Of a DNA stretch of 5,697 nt, positions 1 to 5,697 are shown piece after piece (positions within the stretch are counted from its first letter, which is position 1; the number at the start of each line of letters is the position of its first letter). Source of the stretch: an uncultured Desulfuromonadales bacterium (GTDB lineage: Bacteria > Desulfobacterota > Desulfuromonadia > Desulfuromonadales > Geopsychrobacteraceae); the NCBI GenBank assembly GCA_945788205.1, contig CALZLE010000144.1, positions 1-5,697 on the forward strand. The letters are read 5' to 3'. The notes beneath the pieces are model-generated. The model was given only the letters and a program-made list of their open reading frames with translations. It was not told the DNA's origin and made no database searches. A program made the translations under genes and the position numbers.

Positions 1-499
1 CTCTGGATTACGGAGTGACTTGCCGCGATTGGCATTGGCCAGCTACGCCGTCGAGTTGGTAGAACTCCTGCTAGAAGAAGGTCAGTCGCAGCCACAAATC
101 TACGAACTTATCTGTGCTTTTCTCGACTTTCTCGATCAGGGTGGCGATACTGGCAGCGCCCGCTTATTGCTGGAGCTGCGGCTCGTCTATCTGCTCGGCT
201 ACATCCCCCACCTGTTGCATTGCAGCGAATGTTTAAAGATTTTTGCTGATGAGCCGGTTCGGTTCGATTCCAGCCGAGGCGGAAGCCTCTGTTTACAGTG
301 TGCTTCAGGTGTTGGCCTCGCGGTGGGTCTTGGAACTATCGGCTCTCTGGCGCGCACTCTCAAGGTGACTCATCAGCAGTTCTCCGGGTTCCAGTTTGGC
401 CAGCAAACTTTATCTGAAGGTGGCTTGATCCTTTCGCAAGTTTTAAATGAAGTTTTGCCCCGTCAACCAAAGACCCTTAAATTTCTGCAATCGAGCTAA
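1..499 (+). CDS. recO: RecO, DNA repair/recombination mediator (5' truncated)
   Basis: The frame is open from base 2 to the TAA at 497-499 and gives the C-terminal 165 residues; full RecO proteins are about 240 residues, so the N-terminal OB-fold is outside the window. RecO works with RecR to load RecA onto SSB-coated single-stranded DNA and can anneal complementary strands, in the cytoplasm. What is visible is the helical C-terminal domain: a segment SDLPRLALASY near base 14, then LLELRLVYLLGYIP (about 167-211), which matches the conserved RecO stretch before the metal site. Four cysteines follow as C-x2-C (codons at 221 and 230) and C-x2-C (codons at 290 and 299), the zinc-ribbon arrangement found in many RecO proteins but absent from E. 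coli RecO. The annotated start cannot be seen; the TTG at 20 is internal. The family call rests on motif recognition, and gene order before glyQ supports it. Confidence 0.87.
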   Translation, partial: SGLRSDLPRLALASYAVELVELLLEEGQSQPQIYELICAFLDFLDQGGDTGSARLLLELRLVYLLGYIPHLLHCSECLKIFADEPVRFDSSRGGSLCLQCASGVGLAVGLGTIGSLARTLKVTHQQFSGFQFGQQTLSEGGLILSQVLNEVLPRQPKTLKFLQSS

Positions 500-512
500 A
501 AGGCTGAGTTTC

Positions 513-541
513 TTGACATCCTCCGGGCTCAAAGTTACACT
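513..541 (+). promoter_or_regulatory. sigma70-type promoter for glyQS
   Basis: A perfect -35 hexamer TTGACA (513-518) is separated by exactly 17 bases from TACACT (536-541), which matches four of six positions of TATAAT. Transcription would begin near 548, leaving a leader of about 57 bases before the glyQ start. The site lies 13 bases after the recO stop, so glyQS can be expressed independently of the upstream gene. It is assigned from consensus match and position only. Confidence 0.65.
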
Positions 542-548
542 CGCGTTC

Positions 549-570
549 GGATTCGCAAATACGAAATTCC
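549..570 (+). other. small stem-loop at the predicted 5' end of the glyQS mRNA
   Basis: GGA-TTCG (549-555) can pair with CGAA-TCC (562-565 and 568-570) around a CAAATA loop, with a two-base bulge (AT, 566-567). It would start at about the first transcribed base if the promoter at 513-541 is real. Such 5' stems can stabilise mRNA, but seven pairs with a bulge is weak and could be chance. No T-box or other known riboswitch pattern is seen in this leader. Confidence 0.25.
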
Positions 571-595
571 CGCTTCTGGCGGCGTATGATTTTTT

Positions 596-600
596 GGAGG
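596..600 (+). promoter_or_regulatory. ribosome binding site of glyQ, fixes a GTG start
   Basis: GGAGG lies four bases before the GTG at 605. An in-frame TGA at 587-589 leaves only five codons upstream of 605, none of them a start codon, so GTG is the first possible start. An ATG at 603-605 overlaps the GTG but is followed directly by TGA and cannot serve glyQ. Confidence 0.85.
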
Positions 601-604
601 TAAT

Positions 605-1474
605 GTGACTTTTCAGGATCTGATTCTTTCCTTACAAAATTACTGGGCCAAACAAGGTTGTGTCATCCAGCAGCCGTACGATATTGAAAAAGGTGCCGGT
701 ACCTTTAACCCCGCAACCTTCTTACGGGCACTTGGCCCCGAGCCGTGGAATGTCGCCTACGTGGAACCCTCCCGGCGGCCGACCGATGGTCGTTACGGTG
801 AGAACCCGAACCGGTTGCAGCACTACTATCAGTTTCAGGTCATTCTCAAGCCGTCTCCACAGAATATTCAGGAGCTTTACCTCGATTCGCTGAAGAGTTT
901 TGGTATCGATCCCAATGCCCATGATATCCGGTTTGTTGAGGATGATTGGGAGTCGCCGACTCTCGGTGCCTGGGGCCTCGGTTGGGAGGTCTGGCTTGAT
1001 GGTATGGAGATCACCCAGTTTACCTATTTTCAGCAGTGTGGCGGTATCGACCTGAAGCCGATTCCCGGTGAAATCACTTACGGTTGCGAGCGGATCGCCA
1101 TGTACATTCAGGGCGTCGATAACGTCTATGACCTTGAATGGGTTGATGGCATCAAGTATGGCGATATCCATCATCAGACCGAGGTCGAATTCTCGCATTA
1201 CAATTTCGAAGAAGCCGATACGGGCATGCTCTTCCAGCTCTTCGACATGTACGAAAAAGAGTGTGTACGTCTGGCGGAAAAAGAGCTGGTTTTCCCCGCT
1301 TATGATTTCGTGCTTAAAGGTTCGCACGCATTCAACCTGCTTGATGCTCGCAGCGCCATTTCGGTTACCGAGCGTGCCAGCTATATCGGTCGGGTCCGTA
1401 ATATGTCGAAGCTGTGTGCCGAAGGTTACGTTAAGCAGCGCGAAAAACTTGGCTTCCCCCTGTTAAAAAAATGA
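605..1474 (+). CDS. glyQ: Glycyl-tRNA synthetase, alpha subunit
   Basis: GlyQ is the catalytic (aminoacylation) subunit of the bacterial alpha2-beta2 glycyl-tRNA synthetase. It activates glycine with ATP and, with GlyS, transfers it to tRNA-Gly in the cytoplasm. The protein is 289 residues; E. coli GlyQ has 303, and the difference is a shorter N-terminus, a shortened loop near residues 182-187 and a shorter C-terminus. It is a class II synthetase: the segment YVEPSRRPTDGRYGENPNR (52-70) followed by LQHYYQFQVI (71-80) is the motif 2 region, FVEDDWESPTLGAWGLGWEVW (110-130) is the family's strongly conserved core, and GCERIAMYIQGV (160-171) carries the motif 3 arginine, Arg163. LLDARSAISVTER (245-257) is conserved in the C-terminal helical part. 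The GTG start is forced by an upstream in-frame stop and has a GGAGG site. It is the first gene of a probable glyQ-glyS operon; no truncation or missing key residue is seen. Confidence 0.98.
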   Translation: MTFQDLILSLQNYWAKQGCVIQQPYDIEKGAGTFNPATFLRALGPEPWNVAYVEPSRRPTDGRYGENPNRLQHYYQFQVILKPSPQNIQELYLDSLKSFGIDPNAHDIRFVEDDWESPTLGAWGLGWEVWLDGMEITQFTYFQQCGGIDLKPIPGEITYGCERIAMYIQGVDNVYDLEWVDGIKYGDIHHQTEVEFSHYNFEEADTGMLFQLFDMYEKECVRLAEKELVFPAYDFVLKGSHAFNLLDARSAISVTERASYIGRVRNMSKLCAEGYVKQREKLGFPLLKK

Positions 1475-1481
1475 TGATCCG

Positions 1482-1504
1482 GTCGGCCACGACTGCTGGC
1501 TGAC
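1482..1504 (+). other. intercistronic hairpin between glyQ and glyS
   Basis: GTCGGCC (1482-1488) pairs with GGCTGAC (1498-1504), seven pairs including one G-T, around a nine-base loop. It sits eight bases after the glyQ stop and 20 bases before the glyS start. No T-run follows, so it is not an intrinsic terminator. It may protect the glyQ 3' end or adjust the subunit ratio; this is inference. Confidence 0.4.
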
Positions 1505-1514
1505 GTTCAAATTT

Positions 1515-1522
1515 GGAGAAGG
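1515..1522 (+). promoter_or_regulatory. ribosome binding site of glyS
   Basis: A purine-rich GGAGAAGG precedes the ATG at 1525; its GGAG core (1515-1518) is six bases from the start codon. This supports ATG 1525 over the in-frame TTG at 1513, which overlaps the site itself. Confidence 0.75.
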
Positions 1523-1524
1523 AC

Positions 1525-3588
1525 ATGTCTGCAGAACTATTTCTTGAACTGGGTACCGAAGAGATCCCCGCTGGATTCATCCCTCGTGCCCTGAGTGATA
1601 TGCAACGTATGCTCTGTAAAGAGCTGGACAATGCCCGTATCAGTTACGGTGAGGTCCGTACATTTGCCACACCCCGCCGACTGGCAATTGCGATCACTGA
1701 TGTTGCCAAGCTGCAGCAACGTCAGGAGCTTGAACTGACCGGGCCCCCCGCACGGATCGCTTTTGATGCTGACGGCAAGCCAACCAAAGCGGCAGAAGGT
1801 TTTGCCCGAACCAACGGGGTCTCGGTCGATGAGTTGCAAACCATCGAGACCGAAAAAGGCGCATACCTGTTTTTGTCCAAAGTGATTGAGGGGGGCGAGT
1901 CGACAGAGCAGCTGCCACAAATACTTGCACAGGTTGTCAGCAAGATTCAGTTCAAAAAATCAATGCGGTGGAAAGATCTCGATGTCCGTTTTGCGCGGCC
2001 GATGCATTGGATTGTTGCGATCTATGACGGAGAAGTGGTGCCCTTTACTTTTGGGGATCTGCAAAGCGATAATGTTTCGCGCGGCCACCGTTTTATGGCC
2101 CCGGACGAGTTTACTGTCTGCAGTGCCGCTGATTATATTGCCAAAGCTGAAAAGCAACATGTTATCCCGCAGATCGAAAAGCGTCGGCAGCTGATCGAAG
2201 AACAACTCGAAACGCTGGCTCAGCAGTTAGGCGGCAAGATTAATCCGGATGCCGATCTGCTCGAAGAGGTCAGTTTTCTGGTTGAAACTCCGCAAGCGCT
2301 GGCCGGAACGATCGAAGATCGCTTCCTGCAGTTACCACCGGAACTGCTGATTACCAGTATGCGCGAGCATCAGCGCTATTTCACTCTGATCGATGAGCAA
2401 GGCAAGCTACTGCCACACTTCATTACCATCGGCAACACGTTGACCAAAGATCCCAGCGTGGTGGTGGCTGGTAACGAGCGGGTGCTCAAAGCCCGGTTGG
2501 CCGATGCCATGTTCTTCTGGCAGGAAGATCAGAAGAACAGGCTGGAAGACCGTCTCGAGCCATTGAAAAAGGTTGTCTATCAGGCCAAGCTGGGAACCAG
2601 TTACGAGAAGATCGAACGTTTCACCGAACTGGCGATCGGTTTGGCTCAGCAGTTCGCACCAGCCGACCTTGAGCTGACCAAACGGGCTGCTCTGTTGGCC
2701 AAGTGTGATCTTGAGTCAGGGATGGTTTACGAGTTCCCCGAGCTGCAAGGGATCATGGGCCGCGAATATGCGTTGCTCGAAGGTGAAGATCGACGTGTCG
2801 CGACCGCTATTTTTGAACACTACCTGCCAACCCAGGCCGGCGGTGAACTGCCGAGTGATAACGTCGGTGCTTTTGTTTCCTTGGCGGATAAGATCGATTC
2901 CATCTGTGGCTGTTTCAGTGTCGGCCTGATTCCGACCGGTACAGCAGATCCGTACGCTTTGCGACGCTGCGCTATCGGTATTTTGGCGATAATTCTTGAT
3001 CGTGGCTACGCGATCTCCATCCCGGAATTGGTTGAGAAGAGCGTTGCCTTGCTGGAAGCCAAACGCCAGCGGCCTGCGGAAGAGATTGTCGCTGACGTCC
3101 TCGAGTTTATCCGCCTGCGACTGGTCAACATGCTGACCGGCCAGGATTATCCTTCTGATGTTGTTGATGCGGTCCTCAGCGCTGCCTTTACCGAGCCAGT
3201 CGACGCCGTTGATCGGGTTAAGGCCTTAGCTGATCTCAAGGGTCGAGAGGATTTCGAGCCGCTGTCGGTTGCCTTTAAGCGGGTTGGCAATATTATCAAG
3301 GGTGGCCTCGAGCAGGAGGTCGATCCTGCACTATTTGAAGCTGATTGTGAAAAACAGCTGTACGAGCAACTGCGGCAGGTGCAGAATAAAGTTGCTGAAC
3401 TGGTTGCCGGGCGGAACTACCCGGTAGCATTGGAAACCATCGCTGGACTTCGGGCCCCGGTTGATGCGTTTTTCGAAGGCGTCATGGTTATGGCCGAGGA
3501 TCAAGCGGTTAAAAATAATCGTTTGGCACTGCTGACCAGCATCGCCGGATTGTTCAAAGGGGTGGCCGATTTCAGTCGCATCGCCTGA
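1525..3588 (+). CDS. glyS: Glycyl-tRNA synthetase, beta subunit
   Basis: GlyS is the tRNA-recognition subunit of the alpha2-beta2 glycyl-tRNA synthetase and is needed with GlyQ to charge tRNA-Gly. The protein is 687 residues against 689 in E. coli, so it is full length. The N-terminus LFLELGTEEIPAGFIPRAL (5-23) is the family signature. Other recognisable blocks are ATPRRLAI (48-55), RFARPMHWIVA (155-165), SMREHQRYF (278-286), NERVLKARLADAMFFW (317-332), the HD-like region CDLESGMVYEFPELQGIMG (394-412), and TADPYALRR (473-481). The C-terminal part from about 580 (AFKRVGNIIKG through LLTSIAGLFKGVADFSRI) fits the DALR-type anticodon-binding domain. ATG 1525 is chosen because residue 4 onward matches the conserved N-terminus and a good ribosome site precedes it. 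It follows glyQ by 50 bases and is very probably co-transcribed. Nothing is broken or unusual in the frame. Confidence 0.98.
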   Translation: MSAELFLELGTEEIPAGFIPRALSDMQRMLCKELDNARISYGEVRTFATPRRLAIAITDVAKLQQRQELELTGPPARIAFDADGKPTKAAEGFARTNGVSVDELQTIETEKGAYLFLSKVIEGGESTEQLPQILAQVVSKIQFKKSMRWKDLDVRFARPMHWIVAIYDGEVVPFTFGDLQSDNVSRGHRFMAPDEFTVCSAADYIAKAEKQHVIPQIEKRRQLIEEQLETLAQQLGGKINPDADLLEEVSFLVETPQALAGTIEDRFLQLPPELLITSMREHQRYFTLIDEQGKLLPHFITIGNTLTKDPSVVVAGNERVLKARLADAMFFWQEDQKNRLEDRLEPLKKVVYQAKLGTSYEKIERFTELAIGLAQQFAPADLELTKRAALLAKCDLESGMVYEFPELQGIMGREYALLEGEDRRVATAIFEHYLPTQAGGELPSDNVGAFVSLADKIDSICGCFSVGLIPTGTADPYALRRCAIGILAIILDRGYAISIPELVEKSVALLEAKRQRPAEEIVADVLEFIRLRLVNMLTGQDYPSDVVDAVLSAAFTEPVDAVDRVKALADLKGREDFEPLSVAFKRVGNIIKGGLEQEVDPALFEADCEKQLYEQLRQVQNKVAELVAGRNYPVALETIAGLRAPVDAFFEGVMVMAEDQAVKNNRLALLTSIAGLFKGVADFSRIA

Positions 3589-3617
3589 TTGAACAACGGA
3601 TTGATCGCCCGTATAGC
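3589..3617 (+). promoter_or_regulatory. possible sigma70-type promoter after glyS
   Basis: TTGAAC (3589-3594) and TATAGC (3612-3617) are 17 bases apart, and each matches four of six consensus positions. The -35 element begins at the first base after the glyS stop. Transcription would start near 3624, just before the large palindrome, giving a leader of about 220 bases for ppdK or a separate short RNA. No better promoter match was found between glyS and ppdK, but an eight-of-twelve match is modest evidence. Confidence 0.35.
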
Positions 3618-3640
3618 GGTTCTTTAGCGACACTTTTTGT

Positions 3641-3796
3641 GGCCGGTAATGTTTCAGTTAAGGGGGAGGTTCTTGGATACAAAGAATCGACAGACCGTAT
3701 GTGCAGAAATCAAGCATTGCCTTGATTTCTCCGTCACCGGTTTGCCAGTTATTTGTTTTTTTGAGCCTCCTGTCTAACTGACTCATTTTTCTGGCC
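3641..3796. repeat. long imperfect palindrome (ERIC/MITE-like or structured RNA)
   Basis: Facing positions that sum to 7435 pair almost throughout from 3648/3787 inward to 3714/3721: 44 Watson-Crick pairs and 9 G-T pairs in 67 positions, with no gap. Blocks from outside in are AATG/CATT (3648-3651 with 3784-3787), TCAGTTA/TAACTGA (3654-3660 with 3775-3781), GGGAGGTTC/GAGCCTCCT (3664-3672 with 3763-3771), ACAAA/TTTGT (3679-3683 with 3752-3756), CAGACCG/CGGTTTG (3691-3697 with 3738-3744), and a perfect ten-pair stem AGAAATCAAG/CTTGATTTCT (3705-3714 with 3721-3730) around a CATTGC loop. A GGCC/GGCC pair (3641-3644 with 3793-3796, offset by two bases) may be the outer end. The pairing is read directly from the sequence. 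The element's nature is not known: size and form recall ERIC-type intergenic palindromes or miniature inverted-repeat elements, but no clear target-site duplication is seen. Fill of the 255-base gap beyond this element: a weak promoter match before it and the ppdK ribosome site after it. Confidence 0.8.
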
Positions 3797-3803
3797 TTTT
3801 TTT
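3793..3803 (+). terminator. possible intrinsic terminator tail at the palindrome base
   Basis: GGCC (3793-3796), the possible 3' foot of the long palindrome, is followed immediately by seven Ts (3797-3803). That is the order expected of a Rho-independent terminator, here for glyQS or for a short RNA. Against it, the foot is only four G-C pairs and is separated from the main stem by unpaired bases. A second arm, GCCAG (3744-3748) with CTGGC (3791-3795), would compete. No compact terminator hairpin exists closer to the glyS stop. Confidence 0.3.
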
Positions 3804-3831
3804 ATTGTTCAATATGGACGAGACAGAGATG

Positions 3832-3836
3832 AGGAG
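3832..3836 (+). promoter_or_regulatory. ribosome binding site of ppdK
   Basis: AGGAG lies seven bases before the ATG at 3844, an ideal spacing. It selects this start over the in-frame ATGs at 3814 and 3829, of which the second touches the site itself. The same five bases could pair with CTCCT at 3767-3771 in the 3' arm of the upstream palindrome. Confidence 0.85.
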
Positions 3837-3843
3837 CAGTTCA

Positions 3844-5697
3844 ATGACGAAGTACGTGTACTTTTTTGGCGAAGGGCAAGTCGAGGGATCCGGGCAGATG
3901 AAAAATTTGCTTGGTGGCAAAGGTGCCAACCTTGCAGAGATGCTGTCGATCGGTCTGCCGGTCCCGGCAGGCTTCACTTTGACGACGGAAGTTTGTACCG
4001 ATTTCTACAAAAACAATCGTCACTATCCTGATGGTTTAGTTGATCAGGTCAAGGGAGCTCTTGCGAAAGTCGAAGGGTTGATGAACAAAACCTTCGGTGA
4101 TCCGAAGAACCCACTGCTGGTATCGGTTCGTTCCGGTGCTCGTGCTTCGATGCCGGGGATGATGGACACAGTTCTCAATCTGGGTCTCAATGACCAGACT
4201 GTGCAGGGGATCATTGATCAGAGCGGCGACCCACGGTTCGCCTACGATTCCTACCGTCGCTTCATTCAGATGTATTCCAATGTTGTCCTCGAAATGGACG
4301 GCGACATTCTGGAGCATATTCTGGAGCAGATGAAAGAGGATAAGGGTGTCGAACTGGATACCGATCTGAACGCTGCCGATCTGAAGCAGCTGGTTGAAAT
4401 GTTCAAAAAGAAGGTTCAGGCTGAGCTCGGGCAAGCTTTTCCTGAGGACCCCGCAGAGCAGCTCTGGGGTGCTATCGGAGCGGTCTTCGGTTCTTGGATG
4501 AATCAGCGGGCGATTACCTATCGCAAGCTGAATGATATCCCGGCAGAATGGGGTACGGCGGTCAATGTTCAAGCGATGGTTTATGGCAACATGGGTGATG
4601 ATTGTGCCACCGGCGTGGCCTTTACCCGCGATCCTTCGACCGGGGAGAACTACTTCTACGGCGAGTATTTGGTCAACGCTCAGGGCGAGGATGTCGTTGC
4701 AGGCATCCGCACACCGCAACCGATCAACAAAGCCAAGTACAAAGAGGGCGATTTGCCGGCCATGGAAGACGTCATGCCGGACTGCTATGACCAGCTGAAC
4801 AATATCCGGCTGATCCTCGAAAAACACTACCGTGATATGCAGGACATCGAGTTTACCATCGAAAAAGGCAAGCTTTACATGCTGCAGACTCGGAATGGAA
4901 AGCGGACCGCCAAAGCAGCAATTCATATCGCTGTTGAGATGGTCGAGGAGGGACTGATCGATAAAAAAGAGGCGGTACAGCGCATCGACCCTGATCAGCT
5001 CGATCAACTGCTCCATCCATCCATTGATCCTTCTGCCGAGAGAAATGTTGTCGCGAAAGGGTTGCCCGCTTCACCGGGGGCAGCAAGCGGGATCGTGGTG
5101 TTCAGCGCTGATGAAGCCGAGGAACAGTCTCGTTTGAAGAAGCGGGTGGTTTTGGTGCGCGTCGAAACCAGTCCGGAAGATATTCACGGGATGCACGCTG
5201 CCGAGGGGATTTTGACCGCCCGTGGTGGTATGACTTCGCACGCCGCGGTTGTCGCTCGGGGAATGGGCAAGTGCTGTGTTGCCGGTTGTGGCGATTTGAA
5301 GATTGATTACGAAAAACAACAGTTCACCACCAAAGGTGGTGTTGTTGTCAAACGCGGCGATATGATCACTCTGGATGGCTCTGCTGGTGAGGTGATGCTG
5401 GGAGATATGCCGAAGGTGCAGCCGGAGGTCAGCGGTGATTTTGCTAACCTGATGGGGTGGGCTGATGAGTACCGCCGCCTGAAAGTTCGGACCAACGCCG
5501 ATACGCCGCACGATTCAAAAGTCGCGCGCGAATTCGGGGCTGAAGGGATCGGCCTCTGTCGGACTGAGCACATGTTTTTTGAAGGCGACCGGATTCAGGC
5601 GGTGCGCGAGATGATTCTCGCCAAAGATCTGGACGGCCGAAAAAGTGCGTTGGCGAAAATTCTCCCGATGCAGAAAGGCGACTTCCTCGGCATCTTC
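3844..5697 (+). CDS. ppdK: Pyruvate, phosphate dikinase (3' truncated)
   Basis: PpdK catalyses ATP + phosphate + pyruvate <-> AMP + diphosphate + phosphoenolpyruvate in the cytoplasm; in acetate- or pyruvate-using anaerobes it commonly supplies PEP for gluconeogenesis. The window holds 618 codons of a protein usually about 880 residues and ends with the frame open. The N-terminal nucleotide-binding domain spans roughly 1-350, with KYVYFFGEG (3-11), GGKGANLAEM (24-33), SVRSGARASMPGMMDTV (94-110) and LYMLQTRNGKR (344-354). The phosphohistidine domain spans about 401-530 and contains GGMTSHAAVVARGMG, with His466 as the phosphorylated residue (equivalent to His455 of the Clostridium symbiosum enzyme); Thr464 is at the place phosphorylated by the regulatory protein in plants. 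The PEP/pyruvate barrel begins near 545, and GLCRTEHMFF includes Arg573, the counterpart of Arg561. Later active-site residues are beyond the window. ATG 3844 is chosen from the AGGAG site and the family N-terminus. PEP synthase and enzyme I lack this N-terminal pattern, so the call is secure. Confidence 0.98.
   Translation, partial: MTKYVYFFGEGQVEGSGQMKNLLGGKGANLAEMLSIGLPVPAGFTLTTEVCTDFYKNNRHYPDGLVDQVKGALAKVEGLMNKTFGDPKNPLLVSVRSGARASMPGMMDTVLNLGLNDQTVQGIIDQSGDPRFAYDSYRRFIQMYSNVVLEMDGDILEHILEQMKEDKGVELDTDLNAADLKQLVEMFKKKVQAELGQAFPEDPAEQLWGAIGAVFGSWMNQRAITYRKLNDIPAEWGTAVNVQAMVYGNMGDDCATGVAFTRDPSTGENYFYGEYLVNAQGEDVVAGIRTPQPINKAKYKEGDLPAMEDVMPDCYDQLNNIRLILEKHYRDMQDIEFTIEKGKLYMLQTRNGKRTAKAAIHIAVEMVEEGLIDKKEAVQRIDPDQLDQLLHPSIDPSAERNVVAKGLPASPGAASGIVVFSADEAEEQSRLKKRVVLVRVETSPEDIHGMHAAEGILTARGGMTSHAAVVARGMGKCCVAGCGDLKIDYEKQQFTTKGGVVVKRGDMITLDGSAGEVMLGDMPKVQPEVSGDFANLMGWADEYRRLKVRTNADTPHDSKVAREFGAEGIGLCRTEHMFFEGDRIQAVREMILAKDLDGRKSALAKILPMQKGDFLGIF
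5316..5348 (+). repeat. inverted repeat inside ppdK
   Basis: CACCACC (5325-5331) and GGTGGTG (5335-5341) are perfect complements around an AAA loop. ACAAC (5316-5320) and GTTGT (5344-5348) add five more pairs beyond a small internal loop. It falls in codons for a Thr-Thr-Lys-Gly-Gly-Val-Val segment in the phosphohistidine domain, so the symmetry may simply come from ACC, GGT and GTT codon choice. Confidence 0.45.

Noticed and set aside
542..604. A T-box or glycine riboswitch before glyQ
   Set aside because: The leader is about 57 bases, too short for either, and shows no specifier stem, T-box sequence or terminator.
722..1327. A 201-codon minus-strand frame across glyQ
   Set aside because: It is antisense to highly conserved GlyQ sequence and has no independent support such as a ribosome site or a recognisable product.
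1513..1524. TTG at 1513 as the glyS start
   Set aside because: It overlaps the GGAGAAGG ribosome site and would add four residues before the normal family N-terminus; ATG 1525 is correctly spaced.
3639..3660. Sigma54-type promoter around TGGCC (3640-3644), or at TGGCC (3792-3796)
   Set aside because: Neither has the GC element at the required spacing (GG, ten bases, GC).
3631..3803. T-rich flanks of the palindrome as a target-site duplication
   Set aside because: TTTTT before and TTTTTTT after are low-complexity and not an unambiguous duplicate, so insertion is not shown by the sequence.
3814..3843. In-frame ATGs at 3814 and 3829 as ppdK starts
   Set aside because: They would add ten or five residues not typical of the family, and the best ribosome site AGGAG (3832-3836) serves ATG 3844 at seven bases.
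4036..5016. A 326-codon open frame on the minus strand
   Set aside because: It lies wholly antisense to ppdK, whose protein is clearly recognisable in the plus frame. Its translation shows no known domain and reflects codon bias of the real gene.

Overview
The window is a chromosomal housekeeping segment, with all recognised genes on the + strand: the 3' end of recO, complete glyQ and glyS (the two subunits of bacterial tetrameric glycyl-tRNA synthetase), and the first two thirds of ppdK (pyruvate, phosphate dikinase). A separate alpha/beta glycyl-tRNA synthetase, moderate GC content and, from memory of the family, the order recO-glyQ-glyS-ppdK suggest a Desulfuromonadales/Geobacterales-type bacterium (Geobacter, Pelobacter, Desulfuromonas relatives). 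The genus cannot be settled from the sequence alone.

Layout. Bases 1-499 hold the C-terminal 165 residues of RecO, including a four-cysteine zinc-ribbon-like motif. The 105-base gap to glyQ carries a good sigma70-type promoter (TTGACA, 17 bases, TACACT), so glyQS need not depend on transcription from recO. glyQ (605-1474, GTG start) and glyS (1525-3588, ATG start) are 50 bases apart with a small hairpin between them and look like a two-gene operon. A 255-base gap follows, and then ppdK starts at 3844 and runs off the window end.

The coding content is ordinary. The most unusual element is in the glyS-ppdK gap. Bases 3648-3787 form an imperfect palindrome about one fixed centre: 44 Watson-Crick and 9 G-T pairs out of 67 facing positions, with no insertion or deletion, around a six-base loop. 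A further GGCC/GGCC pair extends it to 3641-3796, and seven Ts follow directly. It could be an ERIC- or MITE-like intergenic repeat, a structured RNA, or an oversized terminator/attenuator before ppdK. A weak promoter match lies just upstream, directly after the glyS stop.

Functions. RecO acts in recombinational DNA repair. GlyQ and GlyS together charge tRNA-Gly. PpdK interconverts pyruvate and phosphoenolpyruvate, giving acetate- or pyruvate-using anaerobes an entry to gluconeogenesis. These are three separate cellular jobs, and the clustering probably reflects conserved gene order rather than one pathway.
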